Assembly: GCA_044508215.1 (NCBI GenBank)
Contig: JBIQID010000058.1
Span: 1 to 18,441, forward strand
Source of the DNA: JAEZFI01 sp044508215
Lineage (GTDB): Bacteria; Actinomycetota; Acidimicrobiia; Acidimicrobiales; Microtrichaceae
Direction: 5' to 3'
Length of the DNA: 18,441 bases
In this document: positions 1-9,400 of the stretch, piece after piece
Layout of the letters: each line of letters begins with the position of its first letter
Position numbering within the stretch: position 1 is the stretch's first letter
The notes under the pieces: generated by a model
Databases searched by the model: none
Seen by the model: the letters and a program-made list of their open reading frames with translations, nothing else
Told to the model about the DNA's origin: nothing
Position numbers and translations under genes: made by a program

Positions 1-3000
1 GCAGCCAGGACGCGCACGGCGGGTTCGAGGACCATCGAGTCATGGTCCCCCGGGACCTCGGTCACGTCCACCCGCTCGCACCAGGGGCCCCAGCCGTTGT
101 CGTGGTAGATGAACCGACGGTCGACGTTGATCTGCCGGTCGGGCCCCAGCACGTGCAGCGGCGTCAGCTTCGGCCGGTACAGCGTGATCACGCCGGGGTA
201 CGGGCGCACGTCGTAGATGTCGAGCGCCCGGTAGAAGGCCGCTTCCACCACGGTGGAGTGCAGGGTGCCCTCCTCGACGGGGACCTCGGGGCCGCGTGCT
301 CGACGGCGGCGCTCCTTCTCCCACTCGACCCGGTTCACGGCCCACTCCTTCAGGTAGGCGGGGCCCTTCTCGCGCAGGCGGTCCGCCTGGATCTTCACCC
401 GGTCGCGCACCGTCAGCGGCGGGTTGTACGGCAGCGGCGTGTCGAGCATCACGAGGAGCGAGACCTCCTCGCCGGCGGCGATCAGCTGCTGGGCCATCTC
501 GTAGGCGGCGATGCCACCGCCGGAGAACCCGCCCAGGAGGTACGGGCCGTGCGGCTGCACCGAACGGACCTCTTCGAGGTAGTCGCGAGCCATCTCCTCG
601 AAGGTCTCGTGCGGCTGCTCGTCGCCGTACAGACCACGGGCCTGCACGCCGTAGAACGGGCGGTCGGCGCCGATCTGGTGGGCGAGGTGCCGGAGGTTCA
701 GGACGTTCCCGAACATGCCTGCGACCAGGAAGAACGGCGTCTGGTCGCTCCCCTCGCCGGGGTGCATGGCGACGAGGTGCCGGTAGCGGGCCTGCGGCGC
801 CACGATCGTGCTCGTCGCGTCGTCACCGGCCTGGTCGTCGGGGAGCGCCGCCTCGATCAGCGCCGCGCACGCCTCGACGGTGGGCGCCTCGAACAGCACC
901 GAGATCGGGAAGTCGACCGAGAACGTGCGCTTCACCTGCGCGAAGAGGCGGACGGCGATGAGGCTGTGGCCCCCCAGCTCGAAGAAGTCGTCCTGCACGC
1001 CGATCTGGTCGATCCCCAGCAGCTCCTGCCACATGTCGACGAGGCTGCGCTCGATGTCGTTGCGTGGCTCGACGAGCTCGGAATCGAGCTGCGGGCGGCT
1101 GAACACGGCGCTGGTGTCACCGGCCGAGCCGGCGAGCTGCCGAGCCGCGATCGTCTCGCTCTGGCTTCGCAGCTCGTCGAGGTCGAACGTGGACACGTAG
1201 ACCACCGGAAGGTCCGCCGAGAGCGCACGCAGGAAGCTGCGGGAGCCTTCCTCCGGCGTCAGGCCCTCCGCCAGGGTGTGCTGGAAGGCCAGTTCGGACA
1301 GCGAGCGCTGCCGGGCCTGCGCGGGGGTTGCGTCCAGCTCGACCTCCGCGGGAAGCGGCGGGCGGTCGAGCCCGAGGTCGAGCGTGCCGTCGAGGCGCTT
1401 CACGGTGAAGCCCTCCACCGACACGAGCACGCGCCCCGAGGGATCGCACAGCTCGACGTCGAAGGTGGCGAAGCCCTCCTCCTCGGAGGAGCCGGGGCGG
1501 ACGCGGGCGGTCGAGACCACCTCCTGCGGCAGGCGATCGTGCACGGTGATCCTGCGGTAGCCCACGGGGACCCACAGGCGGTCGCCGGTGTACCCCTCGA
1601 TGAGGTCCATCGCGAAGCCGGTGCCGAGGTCGACCAGGCCCGGGTGCAGGCCCACCGCGTCGACGTCGGCTGCGAGCTCGTCGGGAAGGCGGAGGTGCGC
1701 GACGGCCTCGCGCTCCCCCAGCCGGACGGAGCGCACGACGTCCCAGCGGGGACCGAAGCGGAGGTGGTCCTGCTGCCGGGTGCGGAGGGTGCCCTGGCGG
1801 GTGGCTGCGGCCTCGACCGCAGCGAGGTCGACCGTGCCGGCCGGTTCCACCTCGTGGAGCAGCAGGGTCGCCTCACCGGTGATGCGCCAGCCGGTCCTCT
1901 CGGCCGCGCCGCCGGCCTCGCCGCTCGGCCGGTCGAGGGTGACCCGCTCGCTCACCTCGAAGCGGTAGCCCTCGTCGGTGGGGTGGAGCACCACCCGGGC
2001 GTCGCGCCCTCGACCGTCCGGGACGGCGAGCGGACGGAGGAACACGAGGTCGCGGATCTCGAAGGGCCGATCCACACCCAGCTCGGCCAGCGCGGCGCGG
2101 GCCAGCTCGAGGTACGCGGCGCCGGGCAGCAGCGCCTCGTCGGCAGCGGTCCGGTGGTCGTCGAGCAGCCAGTCGCGCTCAGCGGTCCAGTGCGCCGTGA
2201 TCGTCGCCACACCGTCACGGCGGCGGGCACGGTCGACGAAGAACGGGTGCGCGGCGGGGGTGCGGACGACGTCGCCGTCGTCGTGTGAGGTCTCGGCGGC
2301 TGCGGCGGCGGCCATGCCGACCTCCCGCCAGACGCCCCAGTCGAGGGCCCGCACGTGGCTCGCTCCGGCGGCCTGGCGTGCCTCGGCGAAGGCGTTGAGG
2401 AACGAGTTGGCAGCGACGTAGTCGACCTGGCCCATGGGGGCGGTCACCGTGCTGGTGGAGGCGAACACCACGAACAGGTCGAGGTCGTCGGCAGCGGTGG
2501 CCTCCTCGAGCGCGAGCGTCCCGTACACCTTGGGCGCGAGCACGTCCTCCATGTCGGGTTGCGACTTCGTGAGGAGGAGCGCGTCGTCGATCACGCCGGC
2601 GGCGTGGACCACCGCATGGATGCCGCCGAACCGGTCGCGCACCTCGCCGAGCGCCCGCTCGAGCGACTGCGGGTCGGTGACGTCGCCCTCGACGACCTCG
2701 ACCACCACGCCCGCCGAGCGGAGCGCCTCGAGGCGCTGGATGCGCTGGGACGTCGGGTGGTCGGGGCCGAGCCGCTCGACCACCTCGCCCCAGGTCGACT
2801 GCTCGGGCAGGCCGCTCCGCGACATCAGCGCGATGCGGGCACCGACCGATCGGTGCAGCGCCTCGGCCAGGGTCAGGCCGATGCCGCCGAGACCGCCCGT
2901 GATCACCACCGAAGCGCCGGTGCGCAGGGGCGGGCGACCCTCCTGCGGCAGGCGCGTGCGGCGGACGTCGTGGACGTAGCGGCGATCGCCGCGGAGGGCG

Positions 3001-6000
3001 ACCACCTGGTTCTCCGGAGGGGAGGTGAGCTCGCCGACGACCTCGTCGATGAGGTCGGGCCGGCTCTGGTCCACCTCGCCGTCGATGCGCCGGATGGCAG
3101 CCCGGAGCAAGGAACGTGCGGGCGGACGCAACCCGACCGAGACGGCCAGGTCCTCGGGGTCGAGGTCGAACGTCGAGACGGTGACGTCCGCCAGCTCGCG
3201 CGGGATCACGCGGACGGGCCCGAGCACGGTGGACTGCTCCGGCCACCGGACCGGGCCGGAGCCGGGTGCGGCCTGGGAGCCCATGGTGGCGACGTCGATG
3301 TGCAGCGGTCGGCGGAGGCCCGAGCGACCCCATGCCTGGGCGATGAGCACGAGGCTCTGGAAGCCCAGCTCCTGGTTCCGATGGAAGAAGCTGCTGCCCG
3401 GACGGAACTCGCGCTCGTCGGTGGCGAGCAACCAGAGGTGGGCGATCCGGTCGGGGACGCGCCCTGTGCGCACCAGGTCACGGAGCAGCTGTTCGTAGCC
3501 GATCTCCCCCAGCTCCGGGCTGAGCACGTACTCGTCGTCGGACACCGCCCGGTACGAGTCGCCGGCCCGCACCACGACGACCCGGTCGCCACGGCCACGC
3601 AGCCGCTCGACCACCCGCTCGCCGAGGCCGGTGCGATCCACCATCACCAGCCAGTCGGTCGGGCCTGCGTCGAGCGGGTCCTCGCGGTCACGGCTCTTCC
3701 ACACGGGCTTCCACGCCCAGCGGTCCTCGTCCTCCTCACGCTCGGGGAAGAGGTCGTCGCTGCCGCTGTCGGCCGATCCCGTACCGGGGGCGATGAAGAA
3801 CGTCTGCTTCTGGAACGCGTAGGTGGGCAGCCCGACGCGCCGGCGCTGTTCGCCCTCGAAGAGGCGCTCCGTGTCGAGGCGACCGCCTGCGGCCCAGATG
3901 CGTCCGATCGCAGCGAGGAGGGCCGCATCGTCCGCCAGGTCCTCCTCGGGGTGGCGCATCGTGGGGATCGGCGCCTGGGAGGCCTTCGCGTCGGGGTGGA
4001 GGCGGACGAGCGAGCTGAGCGTCTTGCCGGGGCCCACCTCGAGCAGCACCCGCGACCGGTCCTCGAGCAGCGTCGAGATGCAGGACGAGAAGCGCACCGT
4101 GTTGCGGAGGTGGTCCACCCAGTAGCCGGGGTCGGTCGCCTGCGACGGCTCGATCCACGTGCCGGTGAGGTTCGACACCCACGGGATCTCGGGCGCCCGC
4201 AGCTCGATGCCGTCGAGGTAGGCACGGAACTCGGGGAGCACCTCGTCGAGGAGGCGGCTGTGCACCGGGGTGGTCACCGGCACCGTGACGGCCTCGATGC
4301 CGTCCTGCGCCAGCCGCTCGGTCAGCGCCGCCAGCCGGTCGGGTGCCCCGGACACCACGCACAGGTCGGGAGCGTTCTCCACGGCGAGGTCGAGGCCCAG
4401 CTCGTCGAGCAGCGCCGCCACCTCGTCGGAGGGGAGCGGCACGGTGACCGCTCCGCCCTCGACCCGGTCCATCAGCCGGCCGCGCAGCACGACCAGGCCG
4501 AGGCAGTCCTCGAACGACATGGTCCCGGCGACGCACGCGGCCGTGTTCTCGCCGAGGCTGTGGCCGACCAGCGCGGTCGGGCGGAGGTCCCAGCTCATCA
4601 GCAGCTGTGCGAGGGCGTGCTCGACGATGAAGATCAGCGGCAGCTGGTGCGACATGAGGCTCAGCTGCTCGGCACCCTCGGGCGTCGGCTCGTCGAAGAG
4701 GTGGTGGCGCAGCTCCAGCCCGTGCACGGTCTCCAGCAGCCGGAGGCCCTCGTCGACGTGCGCCGCGAAGGTGGGCTCGGACGCGTAGACGTCGGCGGCC
4801 ATCCGCTGGTGCTGCGCGCCGCCGCCCGGGAACATGAACGTGGGCGTGGGCTCGCTGGTCGAGGCCGAGTGGTCGAACAACCGTCGGCGGTCGCCGCTGT
4901 CCAGCAGCTCTGCCGCCTCGACCGCGTCTCGGGCGACGAGCACCCGCCGCTCGGCGAAGTGACGGCGACCCACCTGCAGGGTCCAGGCGACGTCGCCGAA
5001 GTCCTGCTCGGGGTTCTCCCGGAGGTGGGCGGCGAGGCGCGCTGCGCTCCCGTCGAGCGCCGCTCGGTTGCGCGCCGACAGCACGATCAGGCGCCAGGGA
5101 TCGTCCCCGGGCAGGTCACGCTCGGGGGGCTCGGGGGCCTCCTCCAGCACGACGAACGCGTTGGTGCCACCCACTCCCAGCGAGTTGACGCCGGCGCGCC
5201 GCGGGGCGTCGCCCTCCGGCCACTTGGTCAGCACGTCGTTGACGCGGAAGGGGCTCTCCTCCAGCTGGAGGTCGGGGTTCGCCTCCTCGAAGTTGAGGCT
5301 CGGCGGCACCTCCCCGTGGTGGAGGGCGAGCGACACCTTCACGAGGCTCGCCACCCCGGCCGCGGTGTCGAGGTGACCGATGTTCGTCTTCACGCTGCCC
5401 ACCCGGCACGTACCGACGAGGTCGTCGTCGGCGGTGAACGCGTTGGTGAGCGCGGCGATCTCGATTGGGTCGCCCATCGCCGTGCCGGTGCCGTGGCACT
5501 CGACGTAGTCGATGGTGGCCGGGTCGACCTCGGCGACGGCGAGCGCTTCACCGATGCACGCCGCCTGCCCCTCGACCGACGGTGCCAGGTAGCCCACCTT
5601 CCGGTCGCCGTCGTTGTTGACGGCGCTGCCCTTCACCACGGCGTAGATCCGGTCGCCGTCCTCGATCGCGTCGTCGAGGCGGCGCAGCGCCACGACGCCG
5701 ACCCCACTACCGAACACCGTGCCCTGCGCCTTGTGGTCGAAGGCCCTGCAGTGGCCGTCGGGCGAGAGCACCTCGCCCTCGTGGTACTGGTAGCCCTGGC
5801 CGTGGGGGATCTCGATCGTGACGCCCCCGGCGAGCGCGAGGTCGCACTCCCCCGACAGCAGGTTCTGGACGGCCAGGTGGGTCGCCACGAGCGAGGTCGA
5901 GCACGCGGTCTGCACGTTCACCGACGGTCCGTGCAGGTCGAACACGTAGCTGGCCCGGGTGGCGAGGAAGTCCTTGTCGTTGCCGGTGTGGCGCAACAGG

Positions 6001-6431
6001 AAGAAGCCCACGTCCCGCACCAGGTCGGGGTTCGTCAGCACGTTGCGGACGAAGTAGCTCCCCATGCCGCAGCCGGCGAACACGCCGATCGCGCCGTCGA
6101 AGCTGTCGGGGACGTGGCCCGCGTCCTCGAGCGCCTCCCACGCCGCCATCAGGAAGTGGCGGTGCTGGGGATCCATGATCCCCGCTTCCTTGGGCGACAG
6201 GCCGAAGAACTCGGCGTCGAAGTCGTAGACCCCGTCGAGCGTCGCGGCGGCCGGCACGTAGCCCGGCCGACGCAGCTCCTCTCGCGACACCCCGGCGGCG
6301 AGGAGCTCCTCCTCGGTCAGGTGGCGGATGCTCTCGACGCCCTCCACCAGGTTCCGCCAGTACGCGGCCGGGTCGGGCGCACCGGGGAGGTGCGCCGCCA
6401 GGCCGACGATGGCGATGTCGTTGTCACCCAC
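1..6431 (-). CDS. Type I polyketide synthase, KS-AT-KR-DH-ACP-TE (C-terminus beyond window)
   Basis: This is a single-module PKS of at least 2143 residues, cut off at the window edge just after the thioesterase histidine. It would extend the glycyl thioester made by the NRPS upstream. The KS (about 4-425) has C177 in TACSTS, H313 in CHGTGT and H353 in NIGH. The AT (about 528-830) opens with FPGGGAQ and has S625 in GHSLGE, the RGRLM arginine and H724 in TPVHS, which looks more like malonyl than methylmalonyl specificity. The KR (about 905-1370) has TGGLGGIG at 1178-1185, S1325, Y1338 and N1342, and an IDD motif suggesting B-type reduction. The DH (about 1395-1665) has H1426 and D1601. The ACP (about 1790-1860) carries S1823 in FELGGHSL. 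The TE (about 1895 on) has S1970 in GFSGGG, D1997 and H2130. KR precedes DH, unlike standard modules. The GTG start lies six nt after GAGGGG and ten nt after the NRPS stop. Iterative use cannot be judged. Confidence 0.93.
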   Translation of the reverse strand, partial: MGDNDIAIVGLAAHLPGAPDPAAYWRNLVEGVESIRHLTEEELLAAGVSREELRRPGYVPAAATLDGVYDFDAEFFGLSPKEAGIMDPQHRHFLMAAWEALEDAGHVPDSFDGAIGVFAGCGMGSYFVRNVLTNPDLVRDVGFFLLRHTGNDKDFLATRASYVFDLHGPSVNVQTACSTSLVATHLAVQNLLSGECDLALAGGVTIEIPHGQGYQYHEGEVLSPDGHCRAFDHKAQGTVFGSGVGVVALRRLDDAIEDGDRIYAVVKGSAVNNDGDRKVGYLAPSVEGQAACIGEALAVAEVDPATIDYVECHGTGTAMGDPIEIAALTNAFTADDDLVGTCRVGSVKTNIGHLDTAAGVASLVKVSLALHHGEVPPSLNFEEANPDLQLEESPFRVNDVLTKWPEGDAPRRAGVNSLGVGGTNAFVVLEEAPEPPERDLPGDDPWRLIVLSARNRAALDGSAARLAAHLRENPEQDFGDVAWTLQVGRRHFAERRVLVARDAVEAAELLDSGDRRRLFDHSASTSEPTPTFMFPGGGAQHQRMAADVYASEPTFAAHVDEGLRLLETVHGLELRHHLFDEPTPEGAEQLSLMSHQLPLIFIVEHALAQLLMSWDLRPTALVGHSLGENTAACVAGTMSFEDCLGLVVLRGRLMDRVEGGAVTVPLPSDEVAALLDELGLDLAVENAPDLCVVSGAPDRLAALTERLAQDGIEAVTVPVTTPVHSRLLDEVLPEFRAYLDGIELRAPEIPWVSNLTGTWIEPSQATDPGYWVDHLRNTVRFSSCISTLLEDRSRVLLEVGPGKTLSSLVRLHPDAKASQAPIPTMRHPEEDLADDAALLAAIGRIWAAGGRLDTERLFEGEQRRRVGLPTYAFQKQTFFIAPGTGSADSGSDDLFPEREEDEDRWAWKPVWKSRDREDPLDAGPTDWLVMVDRTGLGERVVERLRGRGDRVVVVRAGDSYRAVSDDEYVLSPELGEIGYEQLLRDLVRTGRVPDRIAHLWLLATDEREFRPGSSFFHRNQELGFQSLVLIAQAWGRSGLRRPLHIDVATMGSQAAPGSGPVRWPEQSTVLGPVRVIPRELADVTVSTFDLDPEDLAVSVGLRPPARSLLRAAIRRIDGEVDQSRPDLIDEVVGELTSPPENQVVALRGDRRYVHDVRRTRLPQEGRPPLRTGASVVITGGLGGIGLTLAEALHRSVGARIALMSRSGLPEQSTWGEVVERLGPDHPTSQRIQRLEALRSAGVVVEVVEGDVTDPQSLERALGEVRDRFGGIHAVVHAAGVIDDALLLTKSQPDMEDVLAPKVYGTLALEEATAADDLDLFVVFASTSTVTAPMGQVDYVAANSFLNAFAEARQAAGASHVRALDWGVWREVGMAAAAAAETSHDDGDVVRTPAAHPFFVDRARRRDGVATITAHWTAERDWLLDDHRTAADEALLPGAAYLELARAALAELGVDRPFEIRDLVFLRPLAVPDGRGRDARVVLHPTDEGYRFEVSERVTLDRPSGEAGGAAERTGWRITGEATLLLHEVEPAGTVDLAAVEAAATRQGTLRTRQQDHLRFGPRWDVVRSVRLGEREAVAHLRLPDELAADVDAVGLHPGLVDLGTGFAMDLIEGYTGDRLWVPVGYRRITVHDRLPQEVVSTARVRPGSSEEEGFATFDVELCDPSGRVLVSVEGFTVKRLDGTLDLGLDRPPLPAEVELDATPAQARQRSLSELAFQHTLAEGLTPEEGSRSFLRALSADLPVVYVSTFDLDELRSQSETIAARQLAGSAGDTSAVFSRPQLDSELVEPRNDIERSLVDMWQELLGIDQIGVQDDFFELGGHSLIAVRLFAQVKRTFSVDFPISVLFEAPTVEACAALIEAALPDDQAGDDATSTIVAPQARYRHLVAMHPGEGSDQTPFFLVAGMFGNVLNLRHLAHQIGADRPFYGVQARGLYGDEQPHETFEEMARDYLEEVRSVQPHGPYLLGGFSGGGIAAYEMAQQLIAAGEEVSLLVMLDTPLPYNPPLTVRDRVKIQADRLREKGPAYLKEWAVNRVEWEKERRRRARGPEVPVEEGTLHSTVVEAAFYRALDIYDVRPYPGVITLYRPKLTPLHVLGPDRQINVDRRFIYHDNGWGPWCERVDVTEVPGDHDSMVLEPAVRVLA

Positions 6432-6441
6432 GTGGGTCCCC

Positions 6442-9400
6442 TCACCTCCGAGCGCGACGCCGTTGGAGGCTGTCCCGTCGACGTGCAGCCCGGTCACGGC
6501 TGGTCTGGGCCGTGGCTGCTGCGGTGTCGACCGACAGCGATTCCGCGAACGAACGGACGGTCGGATGTCCGTACAGGTCGGTGAGTGAGATCGGCAGTTC
6601 CAGCACCTCCTTGAGGCGCCGGTGCAGACGGACCATCAGGAGCGAGTGCCCACCGAGGTCGAAGAAGTTGTCGTCCACGCCGATCTGGTCGGTGCCGAGG
6701 ATCTCCCGCCACACCTCCAGCACCTGCTGCTCGGCCTCGTTGCTGGCCTCTGCGAGCGGCGCCGCCGCCGTGCGGCGGCCGAGCACCTCTGCGAGCGACG
6801 GCAGGGCGTTGCGGTCGATCTTCCCGTTGGGCGTGTGCGGCAGGTCGTCGAGCACCACCACGTGCGCCGGCACCATGACCTCGGGCAGCGTCGCCCGCAG
6901 GTGGTCCTTCACGGCCGCGGCGTCGATGGTCGTGCCCGCCGCAGCGGAGAGGTAGCCCATCAGCTGCTGGTCGCCGGGGGTGTCCTCGCGGACCGCCGCG
7001 ACGCACTCGCGCACACCGGGGAACCGGCCGAGCTGCGCCTCGATCTCGCCCAGCTCGATCCGGTAGCCGCGGATCTTCACCTGGTGGTCGATCCGACCCA
7101 GGAACTCGAGGTGCGCCGAGCCGTCGGGCAGCTCGCGCCACCGGGCCAGGTCACCGGTGCAGTACATCCGCCCGCCCTCGCGGAACGGGTCGGCCACGAA
7201 CCGCTCGGCGGTCAGCTCGGGGCGCTCGTGGTAGCCGCGGACCACGCCGAGGCCACCGATCCACAGCTCGCCGGCGACCCCGGGCGGCACCGGCTGGCGG
7301 TTGGAGTCGAGGACGTAGATCTGGGTGTTCGCGATGGGCGTGCCCACCGGGATGAGGTCGAGGTCGCCGTCGAGCTTCCACGTGGTCGACCAGATGGTCG
7401 TCTCCGTGGGCCCGTACATGTTGGTGACGTTGCCGCTGAGCGACAGCGAGCGCAGGTCCTTGGCCAGGGCGACCGGGAACGCCTCGCCGCCGATGAACAC
7501 GTGCTCCACCGAGGCCAGCGCCTTGCGGGTGTCGTCCTGCAGGGACCACATGCGTGCCATCGACGGCGTGCACTGCAGGTGGGTGACCTCGTGACGGGCG
7601 ATCTGCGCGGCGACCGACTGGTCGAGCTGCGTCGAGAGGTCGGCGTCGGAGGCTGTCCCGACGTTGGCGTTCGCCCGCTCCCGGATCTCGGCGAGGAGCG
7701 GGAGGCTGTCGAGCACCTGGTCGGTGTCGACCCCGAAGTCGACGAGGCACGCGATCTCGTTCACCCCGATGCCCTTGAGGCTGTCGATCATCTGGGAGCA
7801 CCGCTCGGGCGTGCCGAACAGCCCGCTCGACTCGTAGTACCGCAGGAAGGCGAACTCCAGCACGGCGTCGAGGTCCTCGGGCGAGAGGTTCGCGAAGTCC
7901 TCGTCGTTCAGGCCACCGTCGGCCGGCGTGGAGCCGGCGGGCCGCTGGAACGCCGGGAAGCTCCAGGCGTACTCCCGCAGCAGCGAGAACGACTCGCCGA
8001 GGTAGGCCTTGAGCGGCTCGCGGGCTGCGTCGCGCACCGCGTCCTCGTCCTCGCCCACGAACGTGTGCAGCATCAGGCTGACCACGCCCGCGTCCGGGTC
8101 GAAGCCGGCTTCGGCGCGGGCCCGGCGGTACGCCTCGATCTTCGGGGCGAGCTGCTCGACCGACTGGCCGAGGAGGTGGGTGAGCACGTTCGCCCCGATG
8201 CGGCCCGCCTGGATGTAGGTCTCGGGGTTGCCTGCGGTGGTCACCCACACGGGCAGCTCGCGCTGCACGGGGCGGGGCAGGGTCGACAGCTCCACCTGGC
8301 CGGTCGGGCCGTCGAAGGAGACCTTCTCGCCGCGCCAGAGCCGCTTGACGGTCTCGATGCCGTCGAACATCGCCTGCTTGGCGTTCGCGTAGTTCTCGGG
8401 CCGGAGCACGAAGTCGTTCGGCTGCCAACCGGACGCGAACGACACGCCGACACGACCGTTCGAGAGGTTGTCGACCACGCTCCACGCCTCGGCGACGCGG
8501 ATCGGGTGCTCGAGCGGCATCACCACCGAGCCGGCCCGGACCTCGACGTTGCTGGTGATCGCTGCGACGGCGGCGCCGGTGACCGCCGGCTGCGGGTAGA
8601 GCCCACCGAAGGCGTGGAAGTGCCGCTCGGGCGTCCACACGGCGGAGAACCCGTTGCGGTCCGCGAACCGGGCGCCCTCGAGGAGCAGCCGGTACTTGTC
8701 GGGGCCCTCTCCCTCGGCTGCGTCGCCGGAGAAGTAGAAGAGCGACATGTCCATGGGCAGCGAGGCGTGCTGCTCGGTCCACGACGCCTGGGCATCGCTG
8801 TCGCCGCCGACCTCACGCTCGCGGTCGAGGTACACCACCACGGTGAACCCGCGGGTGAGTGTGTAGAGCAGCTCGAGGACCGAGATGTCGAACGAGAGGC
8901 TCGTCACCGCGAACCACGTGGCCGGCAGCTCGTGCGGGACCCGCTCGTCCATCCCCTCGAAGAAGTTGACGGCGTTGACGTGCTCGATGAGCACGCCCTT
9001 CGGCAGGCCGGTGCTGCCCGAGGTGTAGATGCAGTAGGCCAGGTGCTCGGGCGAGACCTCGACAGCCGGACGCTCCGGCGGCATCGCGTCGATGGCGGCC
9101 CGCTCGCGGTCGATCGCCACGACGGTGATGCCAGGGTCGTCGCGCCGGGGCAGCTCGTCGAGCAGCGCCGACTCGGTGAGCACCACCCGGCACCCGCTGT
9201 CGGAGATCATGTGCTCCAGGCGGTTCGACGGGTACGTCGGGTCGAGCGGCACGTAGGCGCCGCCGGCCTTGTGCACCGCCACCACGGCGACGACCAGGTC
9301 GATCCCGCGGTTCAGGTGGACGCCCACCAGGTGGTCGGGGCCCACGCCGAGGCCGCTGAGGTGGTGCGCCAGGCGGTTCGCCCGCTCGTCCAGCTCGCGG

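Noticed and set aside
2355..6584. A 1409-codon plus-strand open frame, and similar ones at 42-2288 and 6622-11352
   Set aside because: Their translations show no domains and are rich in Arg, Val, Glu and His. They lie exactly antisense to the PKS and NRPS, whose minus-strand frames carry complete catalytic motifs.
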